In this document: positions 9,100 through 18,129 of the stretch, one piece after another
Numbering within the stretch: position 1 is the stretch's first letter
How the letters are laid out: every line of letters begins with the position of its first letter
From: DATLZU01 sp051293835
Lineage (GTDB): Bacteria > Nitrospirota > Nitrospiria > Nitrospirales > Nitrospiraceae
Direction of reading: 5' to 3'
NCBI GenBank assembly: GCA_051293835.1
Contig: JBPKMA010000002.1
Location: 124,001 to 188,000, forward strand
Length of the DNA: 64,000 nt
Made by a program: the position numbers and the translations under genes
Notes under the pieces: generated by a model
What the model was told of the DNA's origin: nothing
Databases searched by the model: none
The model's input: only the letters and a program-made list of their open reading frames with translations

Positions 9100-10026
9100 C
9101 TATTGTTTCCCCGCGTCCATGGCGCAGCGAAATCCCGTCGTGCGATCATGAAAGTCCGGCTCGGCAGAAAAGCGCGCGGTCGTGCGGAGCTTGCGCGGGA
9201 TGTCGTACCAACTCCCGCCGCGGTAGACTTTTCTATCTCCCGACGGTGGCCCCGTCGGATTGTCCTTCGGACTCTTGGAATAGTATTCACGGTCATACCA
9301 ATCGGCGACCCACTCCGAGGCATTCCCAGCCATATTGTAGATGCCATATGGACTCCGGCCCCCAGTTTTGGGAACCAGACCTGTGCGAATGTTGAATCCT
9401 TCAACTCCATAGGTCACCGGCGCCAACGTCACCGGGTAACTCACCCAATCCCCTCGGTTGTAATTCGCCAAATCAGGAAACGTATGCACTTCGCCCCACG
9501 GGTAACGGCGTCGATCGGTCCCGCGCGCCGCCTTTTCCCATTCGGCTTCGGTCGGCAACCGCTTGCCGGCCCATTTGCAGTACGCCTCCGCATCATGCCA
9601 TGTCACATCGATCACCGGCCGGTCCGGCGCCGCCGTCACCGCGTCCTCGTCCCACAGCGAGGGCGGATCGTGATTGGTATCCTGGAGAAACTTTGCGTAA
9701 CGCTCGATCGTAACCTCGAATTGATCAATGTAGTACGCAGGAAGGCACACCTCATGTTCGGGACTCTCATTCGGAAAACCTTGGGTCGGGTCCGCACCGA
9801 TGTTGTTCGTCCCCATAGGGAAACACCCTGCCGGGATCAACACCATCGGCGCGTTGTCCTTCCCCTTGGGCACCGGCTCCGGGAACGTAATGGTTTCGTC
9901 GCTCTTTGTTGTCTGCGCCTCCGGCGAAGGGCCGGCACCCATGGCCAAAACACCGGCGACCAGTACGGCCGGAATCAACCCGCTGCTCCACTCTGGATGC
10001 ATCTCCATCCTCTCGCGAACCGCCAT
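9100..10026 (-). CDS. SUMF1/formylglycine-generating-enzyme-like secreted protein
   Basis: This 308-residue protein has an N-terminal signal segment (SSGLIPAVLVAGVLAMGAG) and an FGE-sulfatase domain: MVLIPAGCFPMGTN, DQFEVTIERYAKFL, PVIDVTWHDAEAYCKWAGK, RLPTEAEWEKAARG, MAGNASEWVADWYD, RGGSWYD and TTGFRCAMD. In true formylglycine-generating enzymes two copper-binding cysteines near the C-terminus are needed. Here the segment before TTGFRC reads TTARFSAEPDFHDR, so that pair is not evident. A binding or structural role is therefore as likely as sulfatase activation, and no sulfatase is nearby. Start choice is uncertain (ATG 10026 or ATG 10008). Confidence 0.8.
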   Translation of the reverse strand: MAVRERMEMHPEWSSGLIPAVLVAGVLAMGAGPSPEAQTTKSDETITFPEPVPKGKDNAPMVLIPAGCFPMGTNNIGADPTQGFPNESPEHEVCLPAYYIDQFEVTIERYAKFLQDTNHDPPSLWDEDAVTAAPDRPVIDVTWHDAEAYCKWAGKRLPTEAEWEKAARGTDRRRYPWGEVHTFPDLANYNRGDWVSYPVTLAPVTYGVEGFNIRTGLVPKTGGRSPYGIYNMAGNASEWVADWYDREYYSKSPKDNPTGPPSGDRKVYRGGSWYDIPRKLRTTARFSAEPDFHDRTTGFRCAMDAGKQ

Positions 10027-10135
10027 GATGCGGCTTTCCGACCCCCTTGAGTATGATTCAGCTCCAATCATCTCTCCCGCGTACTCCCGGCGGGGACGAG
10101 CATCGATCGCTCGTCCGTGCAGGGCACGCACGGTA

Positions 10136-10213
10136 TGGCGTCCCCAACGGGATTTGAACCCGTGTTGCCGGCTTGAAAGGCCGGCGTCCTAGGCCAGGCT
10201 AGACGATGGGGAC
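10136..10213 (-). tRNA. tRNA-Glu(UUC)
   Basis: The cloverleaf folds completely: acceptor GTCCCCA/TGGGGAC, anticodon stem CCGGC/GCCGG around loop CTTTCAA with anticodon TTC, T arm ACGGG-TTCAAAT-CCCGT, discriminator G and an encoded CCA end. It lies upstream of the SUMF1-like gene on the same strand. Confidence 0.95.
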
Positions 10214-10392
10214 GCACGCACACAAGCCTTGCAACAACAATCGGCTATCTGTTTATCACAATCAAGACTCGGGTGTCACTAGCGCCATAGCCCAGCTTCC
10301 GCTCCGACCACGACAGAACCACTACCATGACCGCGGAGGGTGCGCAAACAGTGCTCGGATTGACGAGCGACAGCTGCGACGATAGGCTAGGT

Positions 10393-12363
10393 ATGGAAGA
10401 ACGCCACGCATCGACACCCAAGATTCGAGGTCGAACAGTGACCCACCAACCGCGCATAACCACAGCCCCGTTTACGCTCCTTACCGATGACGACTTGTAC
10501 CTGTTCAACGAAGGCTCGCACTTCCACCTCTACGACAAGCTCGGCGCGCATCCCGCCATGGTCGACGGCGTCGCCGGAACGTATTTTGCGGTTTGGGCTC
10601 CGGACGCAGAGCGAGTTTCAGTGATCGGAACCTTCAACGACTGGAACCCAGCTAGTCACGTTCTGCATCCGCGAGGCAGATCCGGCATCTGGGAAGGCTT
10701 TATCCCGCATGTCGGCAAAGGCACGCTGTACAAGTACCACATCCATTCCCGGCACCATGGGTATCAAGTTGACAAGGCGGATCCCTTTTCGTGGTTCAAC
10801 GAAGTCCCGCCCAAGACCGCTTCGATTGTGTGGGACCTCGATTATGCCTGGCGTGACGAGGAATGGCTGCGGATTCGAGCCCGCCGCAACGCCCTGGACG
10901 CGCCGATCAGCATCTATGAAGTGCATCTTGGCTCCTGGATGCGCGTTCCCGAAGAAGGCAACCGTTCGTTGAGCTATCGTGAAGCGGCCGTCAAGCTCGC
11001 CGACTATGTGCAGCGGATGGGGTTCACACACGTCGAGTTCCTTCCGCTGATGGATCACCCGTTTTTCGGGTCCTGGGGCTATCAGACCACCGGCTATTTC
11101 GCCCCGTCCGCTCGTTTCGGAACGCCGCAGGACCTCATGTTCTTGATCGACGAACTGCACCGGCATGGGATCGGCGTCATCCTCGACTGGGTGCCGTCAC
11201 ACTTTCCGACCGACGAACACGGACTTGTCTATTTCGACGGCAGCCATCTGTACGAACACGCCGATCCGCGTCAGGGGTTTCATCCCGACTGGAACACCTG
11301 CATTTTCAATTACGGCCGCAATGAAGTCAGGAGCTTCCTGATCAGCAGCGCACTGTTTTGGCTGGAGAAATATCACGTCGACGGACTTCGCGTGGATGCC
11401 GTGGCGTCCATGCTGTATCTGGACTATTCGCGAAACGCGGGCGAGTGGATCCCCAATCCGTACGGGGGACGGGAAAATCTGGATGCGATCACGTTTCTCC
11501 GCCGTCTGAACGAAGAGGTCTATCGGCGTTTTCCAGACGTCCAGACCTACGCCGAAGAATCGACGGCGTGGCCGGCGGTGTCGCGACCGACCTACGCCGG
11601 CGGGCTTGGTTTCGGCATGAAGTGGGACATGGGCTGGATGCACGATACGCTCGAATACATGGCCCTGGACCCGATCTACCGGAAATATCATCACAACAAC
11701 CTGACCTTCCGCATGCTCTATGCGTTCCACGAAAACTTTGTGCTTCCGCTCTCCCACGACGAAGTCGTGCACGGGAAAGGCTCGTTGCTCGGCAGAATGC
11801 CGGGTGGCGATTGGCAAAAATTTGCCAACCTGCGTCTGCTGTTCGGCTACATGTTCGCCCAAGCCGCCAAGAAGCTCTTATTTATGGGCGGCGAATTCGG
11901 CCAGTGGCGCGAGTGGGCGCACGACGAGAGTCTAGATTGGCATTTGCTCCAGTACGCACCGCATCAAGGAATACAGAAATGGGTGGCGGATCTGAACGCC
12001 GTGTATCGGCGCGAGCCGGCGCTGCACGAACGTGACTTCGATCCGGCCGGGTTTGAGTGGATTGATTGTCATGATGCGGATGCCAGCGTGATCAGCCTGC
12101 TGCGGCGCGGGACCTCCACCGATGAGCTGATCCTGGTCGTGTGCAATTTCACGCCGGTGCCGCGGATTCACTATCGAGTCGGCGCGCCGCGCGGAGGATT
12201 CTGGAAAGAACTGTTGAACAGCGACGCACGAGAGTACGGCGGAAGCGGGATGGGAAACCTCGGCGGGATCGAGGCCGATCCGTCGCCGATCCATGGTCGT
12301 CCGTATTCGCTCGCGCTTACCCTGCCACCGCTTTCGGCGCTTTTTTTCAAGTCCACCGCTTGA
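10393..12363 (+). CDS. glgB: 1,4-alpha-glucan branching enzyme
   Basis: This GH13 enzyme moves alpha-1,4 chains to alpha-1,6 positions in glycogen. It has about 656 residues from ATG 10393; the frame is open to ATG 10327. Order: N-terminal CBM48 domain (FAVWAPDAERVSVIGTFNDW), then the catalytic barrel with GILDWVPSHFP-type region I, GLRVDAVASMLYLDYSR with nucleophile Asp335, TYAEESTAWP with the acid/base Glu and LSHDEVVHGKGS, then the C-terminal beta domain. The HDEVVHGK signature is specific for branching enzymes. It stands alone here without other glg genes. Confidence 0.95.
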   Translation: MEERHASTPKIRGRTVTHQPRITTAPFTLLTDDDLYLFNEGSHFHLYDKLGAHPAMVDGVAGTYFAVWAPDAERVSVIGTFNDWNPASHVLHPRGRSGIWEGFIPHVGKGTLYKYHIHSRHHGYQVDKADPFSWFNEVPPKTASIVWDLDYAWRDEEWLRIRARRNALDAPISIYEVHLGSWMRVPEEGNRSLSYREAAVKLADYVQRMGFTHVEFLPLMDHPFFGSWGYQTTGYFAPSARFGTPQDLMFLIDELHRHGIGVILDWVPSHFPTDEHGLVYFDGSHLYEHADPRQGFHPDWNTCIFNYGRNEVRSFLISSALFWLEKYHVDGLRVDAVASMLYLDYSRNAGEWIPNPYGGRENLDAITFLRRLNEEVYRRFPDVQTYAEESTAWPAVSRPTYAGGLGFGMKWDMGWMHDTLEYMALDPIYRKYHHNNLTFRMLYAFHENFVLPLSHDEVVHGKGSLLGRMPGGDWQKFANLRLLFGYMFAQAAKKLLFMGGEFGQWREWAHDESLDWHLLQYAPHQGIQKWVADLNAVYRREPALHERDFDPAGFEWIDCHDADASVISLLRRGTSTDELILVVCNFTPVPRIHYRVGAPRGGFWKELLNSDAREYGGSGMGNLGGIEADPSPIHGRPYSLALTLPPLSALFFKSTA

Positions 12364-12418
12364 ACGCCGATCCGCGGCGCCGCCGCGCCGATCTCCTTTC
12401 GATGCGAGGAAGCACTCG

Positions 12419-12886
12419 TCAGAACCGGCCGACGCGGGAGAGAAATGCCGGGATGGCGTCCCAAATATAATCCACGACCGAGAGGACGTAGGCGCGGGCG
12501 GCATCGAGGTGCTGTTGCCAATCCGGAATCGCCTCATGCAGGTCAAGAATCGGCTCTTCCCGCTGGTAGCATACCTGATTGAAGAGCAACGCCTCTCGCC
12601 CGAAGGACCGGCGGAGCGCGTCCCGGTGATCGAACCCCATCGCCACCACCAGGTCCGCGCGATCAAGCAACGCACGCGTAACCCTCCGTTGCCTGTGCGC
12701 AGAGGGATCGACACCCTTTTCCAACAACCGAGCACGGATCAACGGATGCAACGGTTGAGGTTGGGCCTCGATCCCGGCCGAGCCGATCATGGCGCGCAGG
12801 TCCGGCTCAATCCTGGCCTTTACGGCATATTCCGCGACCACGCTGCGAAAGATGTTTCCAGTGCACACGAACAAAATCGACTTCAC
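12419..12886 (-). CDS. Low-molecular-weight protein tyrosine phosphatase family
   Basis: This 155-residue protein has the P-loop CTGNIFRS at residues 8-15, matching C-x5-R-S of the low-molecular-weight phosphatase fold with nucleophile Cys8 and Arg14. A candidate general acid is Asp115 in EPILDLHEA. The second P-loop cysteine found in many members is replaced by Phe. It could act on phosphotyrosine proteins such as capsule kinases or on sugar phosphates. ArsC-type arsenate reduction is less likely, since the extra redox cysteines are not seen. It is divergent from ttcA, 53 bases away. Confidence 0.82.
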   Translation of the reverse strand: MKSILFVCTGNIFRSVVAEYAVKARIEPDLRAMIGSAGIEAQPQPLHPLIRARLLEKGVDPSAHRQRRVTRALLDRADLVVAMGFDHRDALRRSFGREALLFNQVCYQREEPILDLHEAIPDWQQHLDAARAYVLSVVDYIWDAIPAFLSRVGRF

Positions 12887-12939
12887 ATCCTCTCCCTTTT
12901 CCCATCAGAGACGGGTACAATAGCGCCGATTCATCAGTT

Positions 12940-13803
12940 ATGCTGACCCCGGCGAAACGGAACGGACGGGCTGTCGCTTCTTTCGACGAACTGACCGGCG
13001 AAGCCGAGAAGTTGCACCTTCGCCTCTGCCGGCTGGCAGGCCGGGCCATCGCCGATTACGCAATGATCGAAGATGGCGACAGGGTCATGGTCTGCGTCTC
13101 GGGCGGCAAGGATAGTTACGGTCTGCTCGATGTCCTGCTGGGGCTGCGCAGCCGGGCTCCCATCCGCTTCGAACTCGTGGCGGTCAACCTCGACCAGAAG
13201 CAACCAGGGTTCCCCGCCCACGTGTTGCCGGAGTACCTTAGCAGTCTTGGCATACCTTATCACATCGAGGAACGGGACACCTATTCGATCGTCAAGCGCC
13301 TGATCCCGGAAGGCCAGACCACTTGTTCGCTGTGCTCGCGGCTCCGGCGGGGCCATCTCTACCGCCTCGCCGCCGAACTCGGCGCGACCAAGATCGCTCT
13401 CGGCCATCACCGCGACGATATTTTGGAGACACTGTTTCTGAATCTCTTCTACAACGGGAAGCTCAAGGCCATGCCGCCGAAGCTTCGTTCCCAGAACGGT
13501 CGTCATATCGTGATCCGCCCGCTGGCCTATGTGAAGGAAGCGGATCTCGCCCGGTACGCCGAATTGCGGCAATTCCCCATCATTGCCTGTGATCTATGCG
13601 GTTCGCAGGAAGACTTGAAGCGCAAACGGGTCAAGATGATGCTGCGTGACTGGGAGCAACGATTTCCTGGCTGCAAGGAGAGCCTCTTTGCCGCGCTGGC
13701 CAATGTGCAGCCCTCCCACCTGCTGGATCGTCGGCTGTTCGACTTTTCCGCCCTGCGCGCCGGAACGCCAGAAGGCAAGAGCCTCGCGCTCGACGAAGAG
13801 TAA
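12940..13803 (+). CDS. ttcA: tRNA 2-thiocytidine(32) synthetase TtcA
   Basis: This cytoplasmic PP-loop ATPase thiolates cytidine 32 of certain tRNAs using an Fe-S cluster. The protein has 287 residues. The PP-loop VCVSGGKDSYGLLD is near residue 50, the CSLCSRLRRG cysteine pair near 130, and the family motif GHHRDDILETLFLNLFYNG follows. ACDLCGSQEDLKRKRVK near 210 supplies further conserved cysteines. Length and motif order match TtcA rather than TilS. Confidence 0.92.
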   Translation: MLTPAKRNGRAVASFDELTGEAEKLHLRLCRLAGRAIADYAMIEDGDRVMVCVSGGKDSYGLLDVLLGLRSRAPIRFELVAVNLDQKQPGFPAHVLPEYLSSLGIPYHIEERDTYSIVKRLIPEGQTTCSLCSRLRRGHLYRLAAELGATKIALGHHRDDILETLFLNLFYNGKLKAMPPKLRSQNGRHIVIRPLAYVKEADLARYAELRQFPIIACDLCGSQEDLKRKRVKMMLRDWEQRFPGCKESLFAALANVQPSHLLDRRLFDFSALRAGTPEGKSLALDEE

Positions 13804-14016
13804 CCCAGCACTCCTCGCCACCAACGGAAGCCTCGCGGTTGGTATACCTCGTCCCGATGTTGTCCCGGATAGCAGATAGGACGTTGGTCCTGGGAAGCGA
13901 AGAAAAAAGAACGCAGGGCGCAGACGCCGGTGAGATCCGGTCCCCGCCCATACGCCTACGCCCTGACGGTTTGACGGGAACTCGCAATAAGCTTGGCAGA
14001 ACGCCGAGCGATGGGC

Positions 14017-14376
14017 TCAGCCGGAAACCTTTTCGTACTGTTCTTTAAGTAGACGCAGCATGGCATCGACGCTCGCGCGCGCTTCGTTGGGCATCCACTT
14101 GGCCCCGTCGGGCGCATTCTCGACCTTATAGATTTCACGCACGATGTTGTCGCGGGTCTGCATGAGATCCAGCAACGACGGCGAGAATCCTTTGTCTTTA
14201 AGCTTGTTGATAAGGTCATCCACCTTGCGGATGATTTGATCGACCTGCGTCCGGTAGGCCTTCGGATCGGCAGGGAGATTGTCAACTTTGAGTTCATCAG
14301 CGAAGGCGGTCCCGACGGACAACCATCCGATCACAGCCGCCACGACGAGCAATTGTCCCTTTCCCTTTCTGACCAT
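14017..14376 (-). CDS. Small secreted helical protein, unrecognised
   Basis: The 119-residue protein has a clear signal peptide (MVRKGKGQLL to AFADE, cleavage near residue 26). The rest is almost all charged amphipathic helix (QIIRKVDDLINKLKDKG, RDNIVREIYKVEN, SVDAMLRLLKEQYEKV). There are no cysteines. An AAAGGAGGAG Shine-Dalgarno sits before the ATG. I do not recognise a named family; a small periplasmic structural or chaperone-like role is a guess. It is divergent from the next gene across a strong hairpin. Confidence 0.75.
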   Translation of the reverse strand: MVRKGKGQLLVVAAVIGWLSVGTAFADELKVDNLPADPKAYRTQVDQIIRKVDDLINKLKDKGFSPSLLDLMQTRDNIVREIYKVENAPDGAKWMPNEARASVDAMLRLLKEQYEKVSG

Positions 14377-14438
14377 GCACTCCTCCTTTCGTCAAGCTAG
14401 CCGATCACCCAATGCTGGAGAACAGAGGCGCAAGACCA

Positions 14439-14472
14439 CGCCCGCTCGGGCCGCCACACGGCCCGGCGGGCG
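14439..14472. other. Very stable GC-rich hairpin in a divergent intergenic region
   Basis: CGCCCGC-T-CGGGCCG pairs with CGGCCCG-GCGGGCG across a 5-base CCACA loop. That is 14 base pairs interrupted only by one bulged T. It lies between two divergent genes, upstream of both, and no T-run follows on either side. Confidence 0.55.
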
Positions 14473-14568
14473 AAAATGTACCTCTCCCAGTCGGAGAAAG
14501 TCCAGTCCCTCCCGCGTCTTCGACAGACCTGGCGGGACCCCGGGCGGATATGGCAAGCTTGCCGGTCC

Positions 14569-14994
14569 ATGAGCCTCCCGGATCAAAGCCAACAGACGGA
14601 CCGATCTTGGCCGCCGTTGTGGTCGATTGGCCTGGCCGCCACGATCATACTCATCGTGCCCCTTATCCTCTACTCGATCGCGCCGGAAGGTCCCATCCGC
14701 GAAGGCGACACCGTGTTCGCAAGCGGGCGATACAGGGTGATGCTCGCGGACCCTGTTCCGTATCGACAGGCCGGTTACGACAGCTCATGCGTGATCGAAC
14801 GACGCGATCCTCTCGTGGTTGTGTACAGCCAGCCGGACGGCACGATCCGCGCTCGGGTGCAGGGCAAGACCAAACTGGAATTTCCATTCTGTCCCCCGCA
14901 AGCGGAAATCATCCTCGCACCGCAGCAGGTATTTCAGAAGCCTGAGATACTGAGCGATCTCAAGGACAGCCTGGTCGAACTGTTCGCCCGGTAG
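14569..14994 (+). CDS. Single-pass membrane protein, unrecognised
   Basis: The 141-residue protein starts MSLPDQSQQTD. It has one membrane helix at about 20-37 (SIGLAATIILIVPLILYSI) and a periplasmic domain of about 100 residues with two cysteines (SSCVIERRDP and EFPFCPPQAE), which could form a disulfide. The upstream open frame lacks a good start. No family is recognised. Confidence 0.65.
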   Translation: MSLPDQSQQTDRSWPPLWSIGLAATIILIVPLILYSIAPEGPIREGDTVFASGRYRVMLADPVPYRQAGYDSSCVIERRDPLVVVYSQPDGTIRARVQGKTKLEFPFCPPQAEIILAPQQVFQKPEILSDLKDSLVELFAR

Positions 14995-15054
14995 ACGGCC
15001 GAAGGGACAGGGCTCATGGCACACGGCGTGGCGCGTGAGGTCCTGCATGACGGA

Positions 15055-15612
15055 TCAGCTCTTCAGTTTGGCCGCGAACCGTTTGCGGAATTTGGCGACC
15101 TTCGGCCCGATGACGTACTGACAATAACCTTGGAAAGGGTTGCGGACGAAATACTTCTGATGGTAGGGCTCCGCCGCATAAAAGGTTGAAGCCGGCACGA
15201 CCTCGGTGACGATGGGACGATCGAACACCTTCTCTTTGGTCAGCGTTGCGATCACCTCTTCGGCAATCGCCTTCTGATGGGGCGAGTGGTAAAAGATCGC
15301 GGACCGGTATTGCGTCCCGATATCGTTGCCTTGGCGGTTGAGAGTGGTCGGATCGTGGATGGCGAAAAAGATCTCGAGCAGATCGCGATACGACACAACC
15401 TGGGGGGCAAACGTAATCCGCACTGCCTCGGCATGTCCGGTGTGGCCCGTGCACACCGCTTCGTAGGTCGGGTTCGGGACGCTGCCTCCGATGTAACCCG
15501 ACTCGACCGACTCGACGCCTTGCAGTTGGTCGTACACCGCTTCCAGACACCAAAAGCACCCTCCAGCCAGCGTGGCGACTTCCTTTCCGGGCGAAACTCG
15601 TCCCTCAACCAT
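15055..15612 (-). CDS. msrA: Peptide methionine sulfoxide reductase MsrA
   Basis: The enzyme reduces methionine-S-sulfoxide in proteins and free methionine. The signature GGCFWCLEAV holds catalytic Cys19. GYIGGSVPNPTYEAVCTGHTGHAEAV, FFAIHDPTTLNRQGNDIGTQYRS (in shorter stretches) and YHQKYF follow in the usual order. It has 185 residues from ATG 15612; an in-frame GTG at 15624 is the alternative. There is no signal peptide, so it is cytoplasmic. No msrB is nearby. Confidence 0.93.
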   Translation of the reverse strand: MVEGRVSPGKEVATLAGGCFWCLEAVYDQLQGVESVESGYIGGSVPNPTYEAVCTGHTGHAEAVRITFAPQVVSYRDLLEIFFAIHDPTTLNRQGNDIGTQYRSAIFYHSPHQKAIAEEVIATLTKEKVFDRPIVTEVVPASTFYAAEPYHQKYFVRNPFQGYCQYVIGPKVAKFRKRFAAKLKS

Positions 15613-15692
15613 GTTCAGTTCCACAATTCCCCAATCCGTCGACCGCCTCGCTGAACTCTTACCCTGTCCTCACCTAACCCGAAGCGCCGCTG

Positions 15693-16013
15693 TTAATGGG
15701 ACCGCTTGAGCACATCCACAATACGACGCAGCCGCTCTTGTTCTTGCGCGCGCAGGGTTCTGAACTCCACGCCGAATTGCGTATCCGTCGCCCAGCGGAC
15801 TTCAGCCACATCGATCGCGAGCGGCACATACTGCTCGGGTAAATGGATGTGCAGCGAAAGGAACGTCCCCGGCGTCACGGGTTCCTCGCTGACCACGGTG
15901 CAGCCGCTGACTGACAGGCAGGAGACCAATCCGCCTCCGGCTACACCCGGCCCGGAAAAGGACACCGGCCATTGCACCTCGAAACGGGGGTTCTCCCGTT
16001 CGCCCATGAGCAT
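15693..16013 (-). CDS. PilZ-domain protein, probable cyclic-di-GMP reader
   Basis: This 106-residue single-domain PilZ protein has RENPRFEVQWPVSF at the N-terminus and VSCLSVSGCTVVSEEP, corresponding to the second PilZ motif ([D/N]xSxxG), where the first residue is Cys here. AEVRWATDTQFGVEF closes the barrel, followed by a C-terminal helix (EQERLRRIVDVL). The motif substitution could weaken ligand binding. ATG 16013 was preferred because the domain begins directly after it; the frame extends to 16073. Confidence 0.78.
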   Translation of the reverse strand: MLMGERENPRFEVQWPVSFSGPGVAGGGLVSCLSVSGCTVVSEEPVTPGTFLSLHIHLPEQYVPLAIDVAEVRWATDTQFGVEFRTLRAQEQERLRRIVDVLKRSH

Positions 16014-16073
16014 CTCGTGCCGTCGCCCAACTGTCAACGACGCTTCATTGGCCCAGCCTTCGTCGAAGAACAC

Positions 16074-16140
16074 CGTGGCAGACCGGGGTGGCGAAAGCCT
16101 ACGTCACGGCAAGGCTAGGCCTCTAGAGAAGCCGTGTCAA
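16074..16140 (+). ncRNA. Degenerate cyclic-di-GMP-I (GEMM)-like RNA element, tentative
   Basis: The stretch contains, in order, elements resembling the GEMM-I riboswitch: GGCAGACC, a GAAA-capped hairpin (GGCGAAAGCC, 16090-16099), ACGGCAAGGC-type junction, AGGCC and AGCCGTGTCA. An outer stem TGGCA (16076-16080) pairs with TGTCA (16135-16139). Several consensus positions differ, so it may be a decayed copy. It lies between a PilZ gene and the helicase pseudogene, reading toward the latter. Confidence 0.28.
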
Positions 16141-16387
16141 GGATCAACTCGTTCATTTGTCGTGGGTGCCACCAGTGGCCGGGCTCGTCACCCTCAACCA
16201 CTGGAGGCTCGGCCGACTTGGTCGCCGCCGCCTGGCCGGACTGGCGAAACATTTGACAGTACGGCCAAAACGGTCCGCGCTCGTGACACCGACGAAGATT
16301 TGGACCGTGATCGCATCGCGCTCAGATCCTCTCCGAAGCGGACTCCTTCCCGGTTCTGCTTCCCTCGTCTTCTGATTCTGTGCTTAT
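16141..16387. other. Non-coding stretch upstream of the helicase remnant
   Basis: Together with the RNA candidate this makes about 370 bases without a supported gene. The open frames in it have no start signal or family resemblance. It may contain the former leader of the helicase gene. Confidence 0.5.
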
Positions 16388-17381
16388 GTGATCCAACCGA
16401 AAAGGGATATCTCTAGGGTCGCCTACCTCGCTGCCGCGGGACTTGCGCAGCGCAGGCATGACCGAACCAACCCCGATCAAGCGCGGGTCATCCCGCCGGC
16501 ACTACAGGGCCGCGATGTCCTTGGCTGTGCGCAGACCGGCACAGGCAAGACCTCCGCGTTTGGCGTGCCGATGATCGCGCGGTTGGCCGACGGGCCGAAG
16601 GGGCCACCCCGCGGGTTAATTTGGCACTGACCAGGGAACTGGCCTTTCAGATTCAGGCGACCGTAGATCGGCTCGGCCGGTCCAGCCGCATCTTCGCCGC
16701 ACCCATCGTCGGCGGCAGCGACAGGCAGGCCCAAGTACGCGGCTTGCGTCAATGCCCCGATATTCTCGTGGCGACACCAAGTCGGTTGTTGGACCACTTA
16801 TGGAACGGAACTGTCCAGCCCTCGCCTCTCCAGATGGTAGCTGTTTTCCACCACGATGCCCGGCAACCTGGACAACCTTGCACAGATGTCTCTGAGGACT
16901 CCCGAACACATGAGGGTCGCCAAGTCGGCCACTCCAGCGGCCAGTGTGAGGCAAACGCTGTACCATACGGCGCCGGAGGAGAAGGCGCGGCTTCTCCTAA
17001 CCTTGCCCAAGGACCAAGATGAATCCGTGTTGGTCTTTACCAGAACCAAACATCGCGCCGATCGGTTGGGGCGAACCTTGGAGCAAGTCGGCCGTCGGGT
17101 GGCCATCCTCTGTATAGGGATCGGCGGTTGTCCCAACGCCGCTCGGCATTGGAGGAATTCCGCCGCGGGCGCTATCGGATTCTTGTGGCAACTGACAGCG
17201 TGGCCCGTGACCTCGATGTGGCGAAAATCGGTCATGTCAAATTACGACCTGCCCCGCACGCCGGAAGACTCTGTGCACCGGATCAGACGCACGGGCCGGA
17301 TGAAGGCACTCTGGCGCGCAACGAGCTTTGCCACCATCGAGGACGCTCGACACATCCGGACATTAAACGCCTTTGGGGATA
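16388..17381 (+). pseudogene. DEAD-box RNA helicase pseudogene (RhlE-like), DEAD box deleted
   Basis: Helicase motifs appear in order but in changing frames: LRSAGMTEPTPI (Q motif) in one frame, QGRDVLGCAQTGTGKTSAF (motif I) in another after a shift near 16480, then LTRELAFQIQ (Ia), ILVATPSRLLDHL (Ib), STTMPGNLDNLAQ (motif III), DESVLVFTRTKHRADRLG (IV), RRGRYRILVATDSVARDLDV (V) and YDLPRTPEDSVHRIRRTGR (VI, normally HRIGRTGR). Between Ib and III about 40 residues including the DEAD motif are missing. At least five frameshifts exclude a functional product. Confidence 0.9.
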
Positions 17382-17564
17382 CCCGGTTCCTCGCGCGGCG
17401 GGGAGCGTTTTTCACCCCATCCCTGTCTCGCCGACATGCTTTCCCGACGGGAACACACCGCTGGCCAGTCCACTTCGTGTTGGGAGTGATCGGAAGAATT
17501 AAAAGGATTGACGACAGGGCCGAGCATCGCCCCGTCTGCGCATCCTGGCCTGCTTCTTGGTTTT

Positions 17565-17860
17565 TTAAGGCAAGGAATGCCTCGTCGTCGGGGCGTTGCC
17601 GTGTTCGTCGAGGAATGACAGGCTCGACGGGCCACTCTTAGGCACGCGCAAGAGTGCGCGGGCTTCCCCCTTGCTGTCGTAGAGAATCAGGCTGGACGCA
17701 CCGGTATCATCGACCCGCACCAGTCCGCGGCTCCTCGCCTTCCTGTCGAGGAGCCGAAATTCTTCCGCTTCGATGGCCGCCGCGTCGCCGGCGCCTCGCC
17801 TCTCGACTTCTGCAAAGAAGGAACCCCGCTCGTGCGCTGCCCCATGGCGGTATTCTGCTC
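17565..17860 (-). pseudogene. Remnant of a small protein with repeated LxD..G..RA.L motif
   Basis: On the minus strand an open stretch ends at TAA 17567-17565. It reads ...EAEEFRLLDRKARSRG, then VRVDDTGASSLILYDSKGEA, RALLRVPKSGPSSLSF and LDEHGNA. These are two or three imperfect copies of a pattern (F/L-x-L-x-D-x-x-G-x-x-R-A-x-L) known from small uncharacterised bacterial proteins. Upstream the frame is closed by a stop. A hydrophobic N-terminal segment (LAFIFTVGAGTAWL) lies in another frame, which suggests a frameshifted gene with a membrane anchor. Confidence 0.35.
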
Positions 17861-18129
17861 AACGGCCGGGACCGATGCAGGCAGTTGCCCGGAACATCCA
17901 GCCAAGCGGTTCCCGCTCCGACAGTGAAAATGAATGCCAAGCCGCACGCCATCCCTGTCGAAGGGGATTGTGGCTCGCCCGCGTTCAAATTCGGCAACCA
18001 TCGTGCCACGTTCGGCTTCGCCCAGCTTGTTTTTTACCGCACCCTGAAGGGGAAATCGCACAGGAAATGGCTTCCGGCCCGTTGCCCTACTTGATCTTCA
18101 TCGGCAATTCGTTCAAATTTTACGCTTCA

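Noticed and set aside
10327..10392. Extended N-terminus for glgB from ATG 10327
   Set aside because: The 22 extra residues show no ribosome site and no family similarity, though the extension cannot be excluded.
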